In this document: in pieces, positions 18,230 to 27,418 of the stretch | How positions within the stretch are numbered: position 1 is the first letter of the stretch | Layout of the letters: every line of letters begins with the position of its first letter | Assembly (NCBI RefSeq): GCF_000316035.1 | Contig: NZ_ANHX01000011.1 | Span: 124,001-188,000 of the forward strand | Source of the DNA: Paenibacillus sp. PAMC 26794 | Lineage (GTDB): Bacteria; Bacillota; Bacilli; Paenibacillales; Paenibacillaceae | DNA length: 64,000 nucleotides | Direction of reading: 5' to 3' | Made by a program: the position numbers and the translations under genes | The notes under the pieces: model-generated | What the model was told of the DNA's origin: nothing | What the model saw: the letters and a program-made list of their open reading frames with translations, nothing else | Databases searched by the model: none

Positions 18230-18862
18230 TTAAGCAGTCTGTACAAAGAAAATTCCATCGAATGGTGCGTGCGCAGACGCGGGACCACTTCGCAAAAATA
18301 AATAACCGTTTGCATCGGGAAGACCCAATATATCCCTATAAGGCTCAGGAAAATCTCCGGAATATATTTGACACACCAGTTGATGTTCCTCTAGCAAATG
18401 GTCAATTCCTTTCACACCGTTTGGTAAAGTGGGAGAGAAAAATGAAAATGCAGGGAACTCTTGATCGTCTAACTCCACTTCAATTAAACGTACGCCGCTT
18501 AGCGGAATGGGTGGAACGGGACATACGGAAGTGAGGGGATGCGAAGATACCGAGACATAAGTGCATCCGGCAAGAATATTCTCGTTCCATTCCAGTTCAT
18601 CTCCCGTATAGGTTACCTGATCCAGAAAGTATTCGGAGGCGGAGTAGGTCGAGAAGACCGATATATATTTATTCGACGGCAAAGAAGGGATATGGATCTG
18701 TTGTAAAAGTGTATTGCAATCGATGGAGTACAGATGCAACAAAGGCTGCCCCTCAGGATTGAGCGGCCAGTCGGAAACGTATGCAGTTTCTCCACCAATC
18801 CACATGCCAGAGTGTTGGTATGGATCATTGGGGTCAACTGTAAATCGAGTAACTTTGTACAT
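18230..18862 (-). CDS. Hypothetical protein, 210 aa
   Basis: I do not recognise a family. The protein is soluble, with no signal peptide or membrane segment, rich in Pro, Ser and aromatic residues, and ends in hydrophobic strands with FDGIFFVQTA. The start has a good ribosome site (gaaaggag) and the gene has its own terminator, so it is a single-gene transcript and very probably real. The beta-rich pattern with repeated Tyr/Trp would fit a beta-propeller-like or SMI1/YwqG-like cytosolic protein, but that is a guess. Confidence 0.7.
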   Translation of the reverse strand: MYKVTRFTVDPNDPYQHSGMWIGGETAYVSDWPLNPEGQPLLHLYSIDCNTLLQQIHIPSLPSNKYISVFSTYSASEYFLDQVTYTGDELEWNENILAGCTYVSVSSHPLTSVCPVPPIPLSGVRLIEVELDDQEFPAFSFFSPTLPNGVKGIDHLLEEHQLVCQIYSGDFPEPYRDILGLPDANGYLFLRSGPASAHAPFDGIFFVQTA

Positions 18863-19066
18863 GAGAGACTCCTTTCAGAGTGTATTTTGGCATTCATATA
18901 TAGCGTTGTATGTGTTTTTATATAACCATTCATTGCTTCGTTTCAGTATAAATGAGATGATGTAGAATGAGAATCAGTACAAGGTACTAACTCTTACATG
19001 AAGTAAATGAATGTATCATTAATTCAATGAATCAGCAGATATATTATAGATGAGAAGCGGTGACAC

Positions 19067-19768
19067 ATGTTAATTAACAAATACATAAGTGAAACGGGAT
19101 TCTGCTCCCGCAGGGAAACGAACCGTTTAATTGCGGCCGGACGCATAACGATCAATGGCAGGGTATGTGAAAAAGGGGCGGAAGTTGAACCTCATGATGT
19201 GGTACTCATTGATGGCAAGGAAATTCCTCGTAATGACAGCGAACCTGTCTACATTGCTCTGAATAAACCCATTGGTATTGTCTGCACAGCAGCAGAACAT
19301 GTGGAGGGGAACATCATTCAATATATGAATTATCCTTCTCGCATATTTGCGATAGGCAGGCTGGATAAGGCATCTGAGGGGTTAATTCTGCTTACGAATG
19401 ACGGAGGCATTGTGAACCAGATGATGCGTTCAGAGCATAATCATGATAAAGAATATGTAGTGACTGTAGACAAACCCGTAACCGACGAATTCGTAAAGTC
19501 CATGTCTGAAGGTGTTGAAATTCTGGACGTGGTGACCAAGCCCTGCGAAGTGTATAGGCAAAGTGACAATGTATTTCGTATTATTCTGACACAGGGTCTC
19601 AACCTGCAGATCCGCAGAATGTGCAAAGCCTTGGGGTACCGAGTCCTGAAGCTGGAGCGCGTGCGAATTATGAATATTACGCTGGATCAACTGGAGCGGG
19701 GGCAATGGCGTCATCTGGAGCAAGAGGAACTGGAGATTCTGCTGTCTCAATTAAATGAGATAAAATGA
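19067..19768 (+). CDS. rluF: 23S rRNA pseudouridine synthase, RluF-like
   Basis: A 233-residue RsuA/RluB/E/F-family enzyme. Residues 1-50 form an S4 RNA-binding domain (INKYISETGFCSRRETNRLI, then GRITING). The catalytic aspartate is D100 in FAIGRLDKASEGL. The GLNLQIRRMCKALGY stretch is the usual C-terminal motif of this family. It converts a uridine of 23S rRNA (position 2604 in the RluF subgroup) to pseudouridine. The assignment to RluF rather than RluB or RsuA rests on general resemblance. It stands alone, with a hairpin downstream at 19838-19868. Confidence 0.82.
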   Translation: MLINKYISETGFCSRRETNRLIAAGRITINGRVCEKGAEVEPHDVVLIDGKEIPRNDSEPVYIALNKPIGIVCTAAEHVEGNIIQYMNYPSRIFAIGRLDKASEGLILLTNDGGIVNQMMRSEHNHDKEYVVTVDKPVTDEFVKSMSEGVEILDVVTKPCEVYRQSDNVFRIILTQGLNLQIRRMCKALGYRVLKLERVRIMNITLDQLERGQWRHLEQEELEILLSQLNEIK

Positions 19769-19837
19769 ATGACTTCTGCGCATGTCAACGGTGGTGACAC
19801 ACGATGTCCAGTTATATCAGTGAAAAATGAAGCAAAC

Positions 19838-19869
19838 AACACTAACCCCTATGCGGATTAGTGTTTTTG
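19838..19869. terminator. Convergent terminator between rluF and the EamA gene
   Basis: The stem aacactaa/ttagtgtt with T-tracts on both sides lies between two converging genes. The stop codon of the minus-strand transporter overlaps the left arm, so it probably acts in both directions. Confidence 0.75.
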
Positions 19870-20780
19870 TTGTTAAGCTTATGTCCTTTTCGCTCTGAAA
19901 TGTAAGAGCCAAATAGGGTTAAGAACGCACCGAGCACAATCACCCAGGTTATCTGCTCTTGAAGAATCAGTGCAGATGACACAACAGTAATGACAGGCAC
20001 CAGATAGATATATACACTCGTTTGGATAGCTCCGAGAAGATTCACAGCCCGGTTCCAGGTCACGAAACATAGCGCGGAGGCACCTAGACCGAGGTAGAGA
20101 ATATTGGAGAGATTGGTCATATTCGTGAAGCGTCCGAGATCCCAATGGAATTCAAACAGGAACAGAGCTGGTATCATGAAGATCAGGCCATAGAAGAATA
20201 CTTTGCGAGTCGCGCCAATGGTGTGATAACGAAGCTCGCCAATTTTCCGCATTAACACAGAGTAGATCGCCCATACCGCAGGTGCTATGAAAGCAAGCAG
20301 ATCACCTATCGGATTCAGTTGCAGAATGAAACTGCCGTTTAGTGCGATGAGTAGGATGCCGCTCAAGGCAATCCCGAATCCGATAATAAAGCGGCGAGTT
20401 AACTTCTCGCCATCTAAGAAGAAGTGTGCGAGCACGGCAGTGAAGAACGGGGCAATGGAGACAATAACACCCACGTTGGAAGCTGTTGTGTACACCAGAG
20501 CAATATTTTCAATGAGAAAATATAACGTCACCCCACATAGTCCTGCTCCGATAAATAACCATTCTTCTTTGAATGAGGCGATCCGCAGTGAACGTGGATA
20601 GATCAATAACAGTACCAAATACCCGATCAGGAAACGAAAAAATAGAATCTCCACTGGAGTAAAGTCAATCAGTAGAACCTTCGTCGAGACAAAGGTAGTT
20701 CCCCAGATTAGTATAGTAAACAAAGCGAGTAAATGTCCGGTAGAAGCTTTAGTGTTTTGATGACCAAGATGACTTGTCAT
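19842..20780 (-). CDS. EamA-family (DMT) transporter
   Basis: A 312-residue membrane protein with ten predicted helices in two repeats of five, the layout of the drug/metabolite transporter superfamily. The EamA signature is visible in LFTILIWGTTFVSTKVLL near residues 17-35 and in the second half (APAVWAIYSVLMRKIG). Family members export metabolites, amino acids or drugs; the substrate is unknown. Its start overlaps the stop of the upstream AraC gene by four bases, so the two are translationally coupled and the regulator probably controls a pathway including this exporter. Confidence 0.9.
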   Translation of the reverse strand: MTSHLGHQNTKASTGHLLALFTILIWGTTFVSTKVLLIDFTPVEILFFRFLIGYLVLLLIYPRSLRIASFKEEWLFIGAGLCGVTLYFLIENIALVYTTASNVGVIVSIAPFFTAVLAHFFLDGEKLTRRFIIGFGIALSGILLIALNGSFILQLNPIGDLLAFIAPAVWAIYSVLMRKIGELRYHTIGATRKVFFYGLIFMIPALFLFEFHWDLGRFTNMTNLSNILYLGLGASALCFVTWNRAVNLLGAIQTSVYIYLVPVITVVSSALILQEQITWVIVLGAFLTLFGSYISERKGHKLNNKNTNPHRG

Positions 20781-21628
20781 ACGATGTTAGTGGTGGTTCG
20801 TTTCAACTCCGAATCATGATTGAAGATACGTCTATATTGCTTGGGTGTCAGGCCAATCAGTTTTTTGAAAAAATTCGTAAAATGGCTCTGGTCACTGAAT
20901 CCTGTCTGTGCAGCTACTTCAATCGGCAGCAGACCTTGTTCCAGCAGACGTTTGGCTTGATTAATGCGAATTGTTTCCAGGTAACGGTAAGGTGATATCC
21001 CTTTCTGGCGAGTGAATAAACGCAGCAGGTGGTACTTGCTCATCTCCGTCAAATCGGCTAACTCATTCAGCGAGATGCTCTCCATGTAATGAGCTTCTAT
21101 GTAATCACATATGCGTCTGATCTCCAAGGTCACATCCTGTGTGGATACAGGTGGTTCAGCATCCGAATAATCTCGCAGCAATTGATCCAGCAGAAAGAGT
21201 AACAATTCTTCTTTGCAGAAATCGGATTGCTCTTCCAGAATCATCTGATGCAGCTCGTGCAGGGAACCCACAAGTTCACTCTGGTAGAGAACGGGGGATG
21301 TAAACCGTGGCAAGTAAGCTTGTCCAGTAATCTCTCTCGCATACTCTCGCATAACCTCAGGCTGGACGTTGATACAACGATAATCAAGGGTTCTGCCATC
21401 GACTTGTTCGCAGGCATGAGGATCATGTGGATTAAAGACAATCATATCTCCGCTATTCAGAATGTATTCTTCGTTGTTGCAGACGAGGTGTCGTTTGCCT
21501 TGCTCAATGAATCCAATGACATAATAGTCATGAAAATGATTGGGAAACTTCTGCATAATGCCTTCAAATTGATAAGCTTCTAGCTGTAAGTCGGTATCAA
21601 AAACCACAGTCCGGACTTCCCGAGTCAT
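20777..21628 (-). CDS. AraC-family transcriptional regulator with N-terminal cupin
   Basis: A 283-residue regulator. The N-terminal half (about 20-160) is a cupin-like ligand-binding domain, with FPNHFHDYYVIGFIEQGKR and NPHDPHACE. The C-terminal 100 residues hold two helix-turn-helix motifs (SLNELADLTEMSKYHLLRLF and VAAQTGFSDQSHFTNFFKK) followed by the PKQYRR tail characteristic of AraC/XylS proteins. It is co-transcribed with the EamA transporter downstream. The effector is unknown. Confidence 0.92.
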   Translation of the reverse strand: MTREVRTVVFDTDLQLEAYQFEGIMQKFPNHFHDYYVIGFIEQGKRHLVCNNEEYILNSGDMIVFNPHDPHACEQVDGRTLDYRCINVQPEVMREYAREITGQAYLPRFTSPVLYQSELVGSLHELHQMILEEQSDFCKEELLLFLLDQLLRDYSDAEPPVSTQDVTLEIRRICDYIEAHYMESISLNELADLTEMSKYHLLRLFTRQKGISPYRYLETIRINQAKRLLEQGLLPIEVAAQTGFSDQSHFTNFFKKLIGLTPKQYRRIFNHDSELKRTTTNIV

Positions 21629-21821
21629 GATGCACCTTCTTTCTGGTATGTTAAGGTCATTATAGGTTGCAAAGAAGGGATTTTCTTGAACGATATTGCT
21701 ATTGTTCGAAGTGTTTGATCAGACAGATATCTCTAAAAACAAAATACCCGCAATCCTGGAGGGAAAGCGAGCCCTTTGCTTAGTATAGTTGATTCATGAG
21801 TTCAAACCTATATATAGGGGA

Positions 21822-21855
21822 GAAAAAATCTCTGGGAACAATAAGTAATTGTTCT
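21822..21855 (-). terminator. Possible terminator of the oxidoreductase remnant
   Basis: The stem gaacaat/attgttc directly follows the stop of the minus-strand fragment. A T-rich tract follows about eight bases later on the minus strand. It is a relic of the lost gene's 3' end. Confidence 0.5.
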
Positions 21856-22040
21856 TAGTGTAACGTAGCGAGTGCTTCAGGTGTAAAAGCTTGAATCTCG
21901 GATACGCGTCCTTCACGTATTTTGGCAGCCCATGCCGGATCACCAAGGAGTGCACGTCCCACAGCTACCAGATCAAATTCCTGTTGCTCATATCGCTTCA
22001 TGAGTTCGCTCATACCTGGATGTGTTGCTTCATCTGCTCC
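21855..22040 (-). pseudogene. Old-yellow-enzyme (NADH:flavin oxidoreductase) 3' fragment
   Basis: The minus-strand frame gives about 55 residues of the C-terminus of an OYE-family flavin oxidoreductase: MSELMKRYEQQEFDLVAVGR, then ALLGDPAWAAKIREGR and a TPEALATLH end. The VAVGRALLGDP segment is the conserved FMN-phosphate-binding end of the barrel. Upstream of about 22040 the frame loses all similarity and runs into the antisense of a TetR gene. More than 80 percent of the enzyme is missing, so it cannot be active. Confidence 0.8.
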
Positions 22041-22053
22041 TGCTTCGTTATCG

Positions 22054-22428
22054 GATGCTTTTATGGAATATGTAACGAAAAGGGTGGACCCGGATGCCCG
22101 GTTATCAGCCGAAACCATACAACAGCTTATATATTCATTATGTGATTATCACGTCTCAAGTAATGGATACATCAAAAAATATGAGACAGTTGCACCAATT
22201 ATTGAAGAGAATATCAAGACACAACTGGAGCAATTCCTTCATGAATTAATGAGTAAAGTAGCGGGGGATGTAGATCCCAAAACGCTGAAAATTACTGCAA
22301 CCATGCTAAGTTGGTCGATCTATGGAATGACGTATCAATGGAATATTGAAGGCGGGCAGGAATCCCCGGCTGAATTAGCCAACAGAGTGGTCCCCTATAT
22401 GATGGGTGGATTGGAATTGTTGAATTAA
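22054..22428 (+). pseudogene. TetR-family regulator, C-terminal fragment
   Basis: From about 22054 the plus strand encodes the effector-binding half of a TetR regulator: YVTKRVDPDARLSAETIQQL, then helices ending LANRVVPYMMGGLELLN. The N-terminal DNA-binding helix-turn-helix is absent. Upstream residues of the open frame are only the antisense of the neighbouring oxidoreductase remnant. Without a DNA-binding domain it cannot act as a repressor. Both 5' ends meet at one point, so a single deletion most likely removed them from a divergent pair. Confidence 0.78.
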
Positions 22429-22482
22429 CTTTATTTAACGAAATTGCATTAATATTCGAATGGACATAGGAGGAATAACAAG

Positions 22483-22782
22483 ATGTTTGAACATTTGGTT
22501 GTTTTTAAATTTAACGATAAAACCACACTAGCCCAACAGCAGGAATGGGTGGATCAATTACTCGCGTTACAGGAACAAATACCGGGGATTGTCGGGCTGA
22601 CCGCAGGGATCAATGCAACGGAAGAAACGGACCGTATTCAAGGTTATACGATTGGATTGAGAGTGACGTTTGAAGATCAGGAGGCATTACGCGCCTATGG
22701 TCCACATCCTGCTCATCAGGCATTTGTAGCTTCCCTGGATGGTTGGGTGGAAGATGTAATTGTAGTTGATTATGCTACTTAA
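22483..22782 (+). CDS. Dabb-family (stress-responsive A/B barrel) protein
   Basis: A 99-residue small protein of the dimeric alpha/beta-barrel (Dabb) family. It begins MFEHLVVFKFNDKTT and contains GIVGLTAGIN and a conserved HPAHQAFV segment with the family's pattern of a strand and helix repeated twice. Bacterial members are small dimers of uncertain function, some binding or protecting reactive metabolites. The ribosome site is aggaggaa. It is 45 bp upstream of the NRDE gene and may be co-transcribed with it. Confidence 0.85.
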   Translation: MFEHLVVFKFNDKTTLAQQQEWVDQLLALQEQIPGIVGLTAGINATEETDRIQGYTIGLRVTFEDQEALRAYGPHPAHQAFVASLDGWVEDVIVVDYAT

Positions 22783-22827
22783 AGGCGCGAAATCAGAGGT
22801 TTACGAATATAGGAGTTGAAGATTCCC

Positions 22828-23607
22828 ATGTGTTTGATTTTATTTGCTTACAACATGCATCCAAAATATCCGCTTATATTGGGATCAAATAGGGATGAAT
22901 TCTATCACAGACCTACGGCTCAAGCGCATTATTGGGAAGACCATCCTCATATATTGGCTGGCCGGGATTTGTCGAAAATGGGAACCTGGATGGGCGTAAC
23001 CACAGAGGGGCGTCTGGCTGCTGTCACGAATTATCGTGATCCAAATGAAGATGTACATGCCAAAGGCTCAAGAGGCGATCTGGTTGCTGACTTTTTAAAG
23101 GGAACGTGCACACCTGAGCAATATATACAACATGCGGAGCAAAGCCGAAATGATTATCCAGGATACAATTTGTTAGTGGGTGATCTTGACGACCTCTATT
23201 ATTATTCTAATGTGGGTAATGTTGTGATGAAATTGAAACCGGGAATATACGGGATTAGTAATCACTTGATTAATACGGATTGGCCGAAGGTGAAACGTGG
23301 AAAAGAAGGGCTGGAGAAAATCGTCCAAGGGGAGGGCGAAGTTACCCTTACAGAAGAAATATTAGGTTTGCTGCAAATGGCAGATCCTTCAGCGGATGAG
23401 CTTCTCCCTCATACAGGCATTCCATTGGAGTGGGAACGTTTGTTATCACCCATCTTCGTTAGAAGTGAGAAATTCGACTATGGGACCAGAGCTTCATCCG
23501 TTGTTCTGATGAACAGAAAAGAAGTGTTTTTTACGGAGATGGTTCACCAGAACGGAGAGGTAATGGAGCAGCATTTTAACATCAAACCTCTTAACTCGAC
23601 AAGCTGA
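22828..23607 (+). CDS. NRDE/TANGO2-family protein
   Basis: A 259-residue protein starting MCLILFAYN with the family-defining SNRDEFYHRPT motif at about residues 20-30 and the AGRDLSKMGTWMG segment after it. The family (TANGO2 in animals) has a conserved cysteine at position 2, suggesting an N-terminal nucleophile-like fold; its biochemical role is unsettled, with proposals in heme or lipid handling. I prefer the ATG at 22828 over an in-frame TTG twelve bases earlier because Met-Cys is conserved and aggag lies twelve bases upstream. Confidence 0.88.
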   Translation: MCLILFAYNMHPKYPLILGSNRDEFYHRPTAQAHYWEDHPHILAGRDLSKMGTWMGVTTEGRLAAVTNYRDPNEDVHAKGSRGDLVADFLKGTCTPEQYIQHAEQSRNDYPGYNLLVGDLDDLYYYSNVGNVVMKLKPGIYGISNHLINTDWPKVKRGKEGLEKIVQGEGEVTLTEEILGLLQMADPSADELLPHTGIPLEWERLLSPIFVRSEKFDYGTRASSVVLMNRKEVFFTEMVHQNGEVMEQHFNIKPLNSTS

Positions 23608-23931
23608 GAATATGAAAGAATTCATGTTCTGACATTATGCATTAACATGAATTTACATGAATCACTGAAGTTAAATCCAAAGTTCATGTTCCATTGCTTC
23701 TGAGTGTAAAGAGTACTTTTGTTTTTCTGTGTCAACTAATATAACGCGACATCAACGGTTTAAGAGTACCTTTTGTATAACACGCCCAATTTTAGTTGGG
23801 CTCTTTATCTCTTATCACAATTCTATGTTATGAATCATGGAACTTCCCTGAATAGTTTATATAATGTGAATCAACATAACATGATTTTGCAGCGGTTCGG
23901 TTGATTCTAATTTCAGGGGGGGCAACGTGGG
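23608..23931. other. Intergenic region with inverted repeats before the purine permease
   Basis: No gene is seen. A perfect 10-bp inverted repeat aattcatgtt/aacatgaatt (23619-23653) is followed by a third copy of the motif (gttcatgtt, 23692-23700). A TATAAT box sits at 23860-23865 without a clear -35. I looked for a purine riboswitch and did not find its conserved loops. Confidence 0.45.
23784..23806 (+). terminator. Terminator upstream of the purine permease
   Basis: The stem gcccaa/ttgggc with a short loop is followed by tcttt. It probably ends transcription from the NRDE gene. Confidence 0.6.
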
Positions 23932-25413
23932 ATGAAAGAAACCAAAAAGATGAGAATTTTTTCACTGGGGATTCAGCACGTACTCGCGATGTATGCGGGA
24001 GCAATTCTGGTGCCTTTGCTTGTGGGCAGAGCACTAAATCTGACTGCAGAGCAATTGGCATATCTTGTATCCATTGACCTGTTAACGTGTGGGATTGCAA
24101 CATGGCTTCAGGCTCGGAAAGGGAAGTACTTGGGTATTGGTTTGCCAGCGGTGCTCGGAAGTTCTTTTGTAGCGGTGACACCCATGATTGCGATTGGATC
24201 GCAATATGGAATTCCTGCCATATATGGGTCGATCATCGCAGCGGGGTTATTTATCGTCATCTTTGCCGTATTTTTCAGCAAAATCGTCAAATTGTTTCCG
24301 CCAGTTGTGATCGGTACAGTGGTAACCATCATCGGTCTTGCGCTGATTCCAACCGGCATTAAAAACATGGCGGGTGGAGCAAACAGCGAGAATTTCGGAA
24401 GTTTGGACAATTTGGCGCTTTCCTTTGGTGTATTACTGTTCATTCTAATCCTGAATCGATATGCTCGCGGGTTTGTTAGATCCCTGGCTGTTCTCCTTGG
24501 TATTATCGTGGGAACCCTCATCGCAGCCATCATGGGAAAAGTGAATTTAGCCTCTGTACAGGAAGCCTCCTGGTTCCATTTACCTCAACCCTTTTACTTC
24601 GGATGGCCTACCTTCGAAATCGGCCCCATTATTACAATGATTATTGTAGGTACGGTGGTTATCATCGAATCAACAGGTGTATTTATGGCTTTGAGCAAAA
24701 TCTGTGATCAACCGATCAACGAAAACGATCTGGCACGGGGATATCGCGCAGAAGGTCTTGCGTTTGTCCTTGGCGGCATCTTTAATGCTTTTCCATACAA
24801 TACATTTGCACAGAATGTTGGTTTGGTTCAGCTCTCCAAAGTGAAGACGACCAATGTTGTTGTTGCAGCCGGAGGTATTCTGGTCTTTCTGGGGCTCATT
24901 CCGAAAGTAGCTGCTTTTGCAACCATTATTCCAAGTGCTGTCCTCGGAGGAGCGACTGTTGTCCTGTTTGGAATGGTCGTCTCATCCGGGATCAAAATGC
25001 TGCAAAACGTCGACTTTGGCAAACAATCCAATCTATTGATCGTGGCTTGCTCCGTTTCACTTGGGCTCGGTGTTACTGCTGTACCCGACCTGTTTGCCCA
25101 GCTTCCTCAAAGTATTTGGATTATTGTTAGCGATGGTATTATCACGGGAAGCCTGTCAGCTATCCTGCTTAGTGTCTTCTTTAACCTCGCTTTGAAAAAA
25201 AGAGAGCTTGCCAGTACAACCTGTACAGGCTCAGGAAGCACACACTTAATCCTTGTAATAACAGACATGTATTATGGTAGTAAGCGGAATAGATCCAAGA
25301 TGGTTTTCTGGGAAGTGGAATGTAAGACAATGATTCCACTTGGCAAAGAAACTTCTTGGATTTTTTGGTGCTTACGATTCATGAGGAATGCAAAAGGCAT
25401 GCAAATATGCTAA
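23932..25413 (+). CDS. Nucleobase:cation symporter-2 (xanthine/uric acid permease type), altered C-terminus
   Basis: As read it is 493 residues with about 12 to 14 membrane helices. The start (LGIQHVLAMYAGAILVPLLV) and the segment around GFVVIIESTGVF-like positions (TVVIIESTGVFMALSK) and FPYNTFAQNVGLV are signatures of the NCS2 permeases for xanthine and uric acid (PbuX/PucJ/UacT group). The last 70 or so residues are unlike the family: they are Cys/Trp-rich and run across a terminator hairpin. A run of seven A at 25195-25201 is the likely cause; with one A fewer, the frame would end KKESLPVQPVQAQEAHT at a TAA at 25247-25249, a natural-looking tail. The membrane part is intact, so transport may survive. 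Confidence 0.85.
   Translation: MKETKKMRIFSLGIQHVLAMYAGAILVPLLVGRALNLTAEQLAYLVSIDLLTCGIATWLQARKGKYLGIGLPAVLGSSFVAVTPMIAIGSQYGIPAIYGSIIAAGLFIVIFAVFFSKIVKLFPPVVIGTVVTIIGLALIPTGIKNMAGGANSENFGSLDNLALSFGVLLFILILNRYARGFVRSLAVLLGIIVGTLIAAIMGKVNLASVQEASWFHLPQPFYFGWPTFEIGPIITMIIVGTVVIIESTGVFMALSKICDQPINENDLARGYRAEGLAFVLGGIFNAFPYNTFAQNVGLVQLSKVKTTNVVVAAGGILVFLGLIPKVAAFATIIPSAVLGGATVVLFGMVVSSGIKMLQNVDFGKQSNLLIVACSVSLGLGVTAVPDLFAQLPQSIWIIVSDGIITGSLSAILLSVFFNLALKKRELASTTCTGSGSTHLILVITDMYYGSKRNRSKMVFWEVECKTMIPLGKETSWIFWCLRFMRNAKGMQIC
25293..25366 (+). terminator. Two-part terminator inside the extended permease frame
   Basis: Outer arms atccaaga/tcttggat and inner arms aagtggaat/attccactt form a long stem followed by six T. 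Its position inside the open frame is one reason to think the real stop is at 25247-25249. Confidence 0.7.
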
Positions 25414-25562
25414 AGTTTCATCAAGAACATTTTATATGTTCGTTTAAGTCAACAACCTCTTGAATTGAATTTCCATGCGACTACATAAATGAGCAATGGT
25501 TCACAAGGCTAAAATAAAACCAGGGGATACCCCTTGGGTACAGAAAAGGAGTTGTGATCACC

Positions 25563-27032
25563 ATGCAACAAGAAACGTTGAACAAAGGCTGGAATTTGGA
25601 GAATAGTTATGCGAAGTTACCGCAACCCTTTTTTACAAGTCAGGGCGCAGTGCCCGTTGAATCACCAAAGCTAATCATTTTTAATAGACTGCTTGCATCC
25701 AGCTTGGGACTGGATGTGGAGTCTCTTGACAGTGATGAAGGAGCGGAAATTTTTGTAGGTAACCTGATTCCGGAAGGGGCCGAGCCTTTGGCTCAAGCCT
25801 ACGCAGGACATCAATTCGGCAATTTTAACATGCTTGGTGATGGACGGGCTTTGCTGCTGGGAGAACAGATTACGCCCCAGGGCGAGCGAGTGGATATCCA
25901 GCTGAAAGGTTCAGGAAGAACACCCTACTCTCGTGGAGGGGATGGACGAGCTGCTGTTGGACCCATGTTGCGTGAATATATCATTAGTGAAGCGATGTAT
26001 GCTCTAGGGATTCCAACGACACGCAGTCTGGCGGTGGTGTCAACAGGAGAAAACATTATCCGCGAAACAGAGCGGCCTGGTGCCGTATTGACCCGGGCGG
26101 CTTCCAGTCATATCCGAGTAGCAACCTTCCAGTATGCAGCCAGATGGGGGTCTATCGACGATCTTCGGGCGTTGGCTGATTATACGTTGCATCGACATTT
26201 TCCTGATGTTGCTCAAGCTGAGAATCGCTATCTTCTGCTCCTTCAGGAAGTGATTAAACGGCAGGCGGCACTCGTTGCCCAGTGGCAGCGTGTTGGTTTC
26301 ATTCATGGCGTGATGAACACGGATAACATGGCCATTAGTGGTGAGACCATCGATTATGGTCCGTGCGCCTTTATGGATGTTTACAATCCTTCGACCGTAT
26401 TCAGCTCCATTGACAGACAAGGTCGCTATGCGTATGGCAATCAACCGTATATTGCTGGGTGGAATTTGGCTCGATTTGCCGAGACACTTCTGCCGTTGTT
26501 GCATGAAGATGAAGAACAGGCCGTGCAACTCGCTCAGGATGCCATCGCACAATTTTCTGAATTGTACCATCATCATTGGCTCAAGGGAATGCGTGCCAAA
26601 CTGGGCTTGTTGGATGAAGAGGCCGAAGATGAAGCCCTGATTAAGGATCTTCTTGAACTCATGGAGAAGCATAGTGCAGATTACACCAATACGTTCCTGG
26701 CATTGACCTTTGATATGTTGGAAGAGAAAGCTTTGTTTGGCACGACAGAATTTGCTGAATGGCATGAGCGGTGGCAAGCAAGATTGGACAGACAGCAAGG
26801 GGCGAAGGAAGTCTCTCAGGAGTTGATGAGAACGAACAATCCAGCGGTCATCCCCCGCAATCATCGGGTCGAGGAAGCTCTTGAGCGAGCGGAGAACCAC
26901 GGAGATCTTAGCGTGATGCAGAAGCTTTTGGCAGTTCTTTCAGATCCATTTGAGCACTCACCTGAGCAGGCTGAATATGCCGAACTACCAGCACAATGCA
27001 ATACTTCGTATCAGACTTTTTGTGGAACCTGA
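25563..27032 (+). CDS. selO: Protein adenylyltransferase SelO
   Basis: A 489-residue SelO/YdiU pseudokinase. Conserved blocks are [20 protein letters not shown], the nucleotide-binding segment [18 protein letters not shown] and the catalytic [16 protein letters not shown] with DYGPCAFMD. The family transfers AMP from ATP to Ser, Thr or Tyr of target proteins and is linked to redox stress responses. The C-terminus ends YQTFCGT, with the penultimate-region cysteine that replaces selenocysteine of animal SelO. I start at the ATG at 25563 (aaaagga upstream); the GTG at 25554 is only three bases from the ribosome site. Confidence 0.93.
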   Translation: MQQETLNKGWNLENSYAKLPQPFFTSQGAVPVESPKLIIFNRLLASSLGLDVESLDSDEGAEIFVGNLIPEGAEPLAQAYAGHQFGNFNMLGDGRALLLGEQITPQGERVDIQLKGSGRTPYSRGGDGRAAVGPMLREYIISEAMYALGIPTTRSLAVVSTGENIIRETERPGAVLTRAASSHIRVATFQYAARWGSIDDLRALADYTLHRHFPDVAQAENRYLLLLQEVIKRQAALVAQWQRVGFIHGVMNTDNMAISGETIDYGPCAFMDVYNPSTVFSSIDRQGRYAYGNQPYIAGWNLARFAETLLPLLHEDEEQAVQLAQDAIAQFSELYHHHWLKGMRAKLGLLDEEAEDEALIKDLLELMEKHSADYTNTFLALTFDMLEEKALFGTTEFAEWHERWQARLDRQQGAKEVSQELMRTNNPAVIPRNHRVEEALERAENHGDLSVMQKLLAVLSDPFEHSPEQAEYAELPAQCNTSYQTFCGT

Positions 27033-27049
27033 TTGAACAGTATGGAATG

Positions 27050-27075
27050 AAGAGGCTGCCTTCGGCAGCTTTTTC
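27050..27075 (+). terminator. Terminator of selO
   Basis: The strong short stem gctgcc/ggcagc with a TTC-G loop and T-run sits 22 bases after the selO stop. Confidence 0.85.
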
Positions 27076-27124
27076 ATTTTTTCATTCTGTCATCGATGTT
27101 AGTACATCTTTCCCTAGGGAACAG

Positions 27125-27400
27125 ATGCAGAACTATGTTAACCGCTTGTATGAGACTTTTAAATGGGATGGGGTGCCCTATGTAGAGACTGGAGAAGATG
27201 CGTATATCGTTCGAATATACGAACGTGGTCTCGTCTCATTGGAGAAACGGGTGAAACAGCCGGATGGAGACATCTATTGGCTGCTGGAAGATATTATTTT
27301 CACCGCGACGCATGTAGGGTTGTTGGAAAGACATGGCGTGGATAATAAACAAACGCATTTGAACTATACAAATGAAGTGATGAAGGACCTGAGCATATAG
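27125..27400 (+). CDS. Immunity-protein-63-like small protein (possibly 5' truncated)
   Basis: The frame encodes about 91 residues from the ATG at 27125, with YVETGEDAYIVRIYERGLVS and a DGDIYWLLEDIIFTATH stretch. This pattern (ERG followed by an acidic, then YWLLxxIxF helix) resembles the Imm63 immunity family found beside polymorphic toxins. The open frame extends upstream through the selO terminator, so those upstream codons are not real. The ribosome site (aggga, four bases from the ATG) is poor, so the gene may have lost its true start. No toxin gene is adjacent. The DUF4375 gene follows by 18 bp. Confidence 0.55.
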   Translation: MQNYVNRLYETFKWDGVPYVETGEDAYIVRIYERGLVSLEKRVKQPDGDIYWLLEDIIFTATHVGLLERHGVDNKQTHLNYTNEVMKDLSI

Positions 27401-27418
27401 AAAAGTGAGGTGTGTTAC

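Noticed and set aside
23608-23931. Purine riboswitch before the xanthine/uric acid permease
   Set aside because: The conserved loop sequences of the purine aptamer were looked for and not found; only simple inverted repeats are present.
26040-26900. Minus-strand frame of 286 residues across selO
   Set aside because: It is antisense to selO; His/Met/Phe-rich composition and no ribosome site.
26996-27124. Extended start of the Imm63-like gene overlapping selO
   Set aside because: The extension translates the selO end and its terminator hairpin, so it is not coding in that frame.
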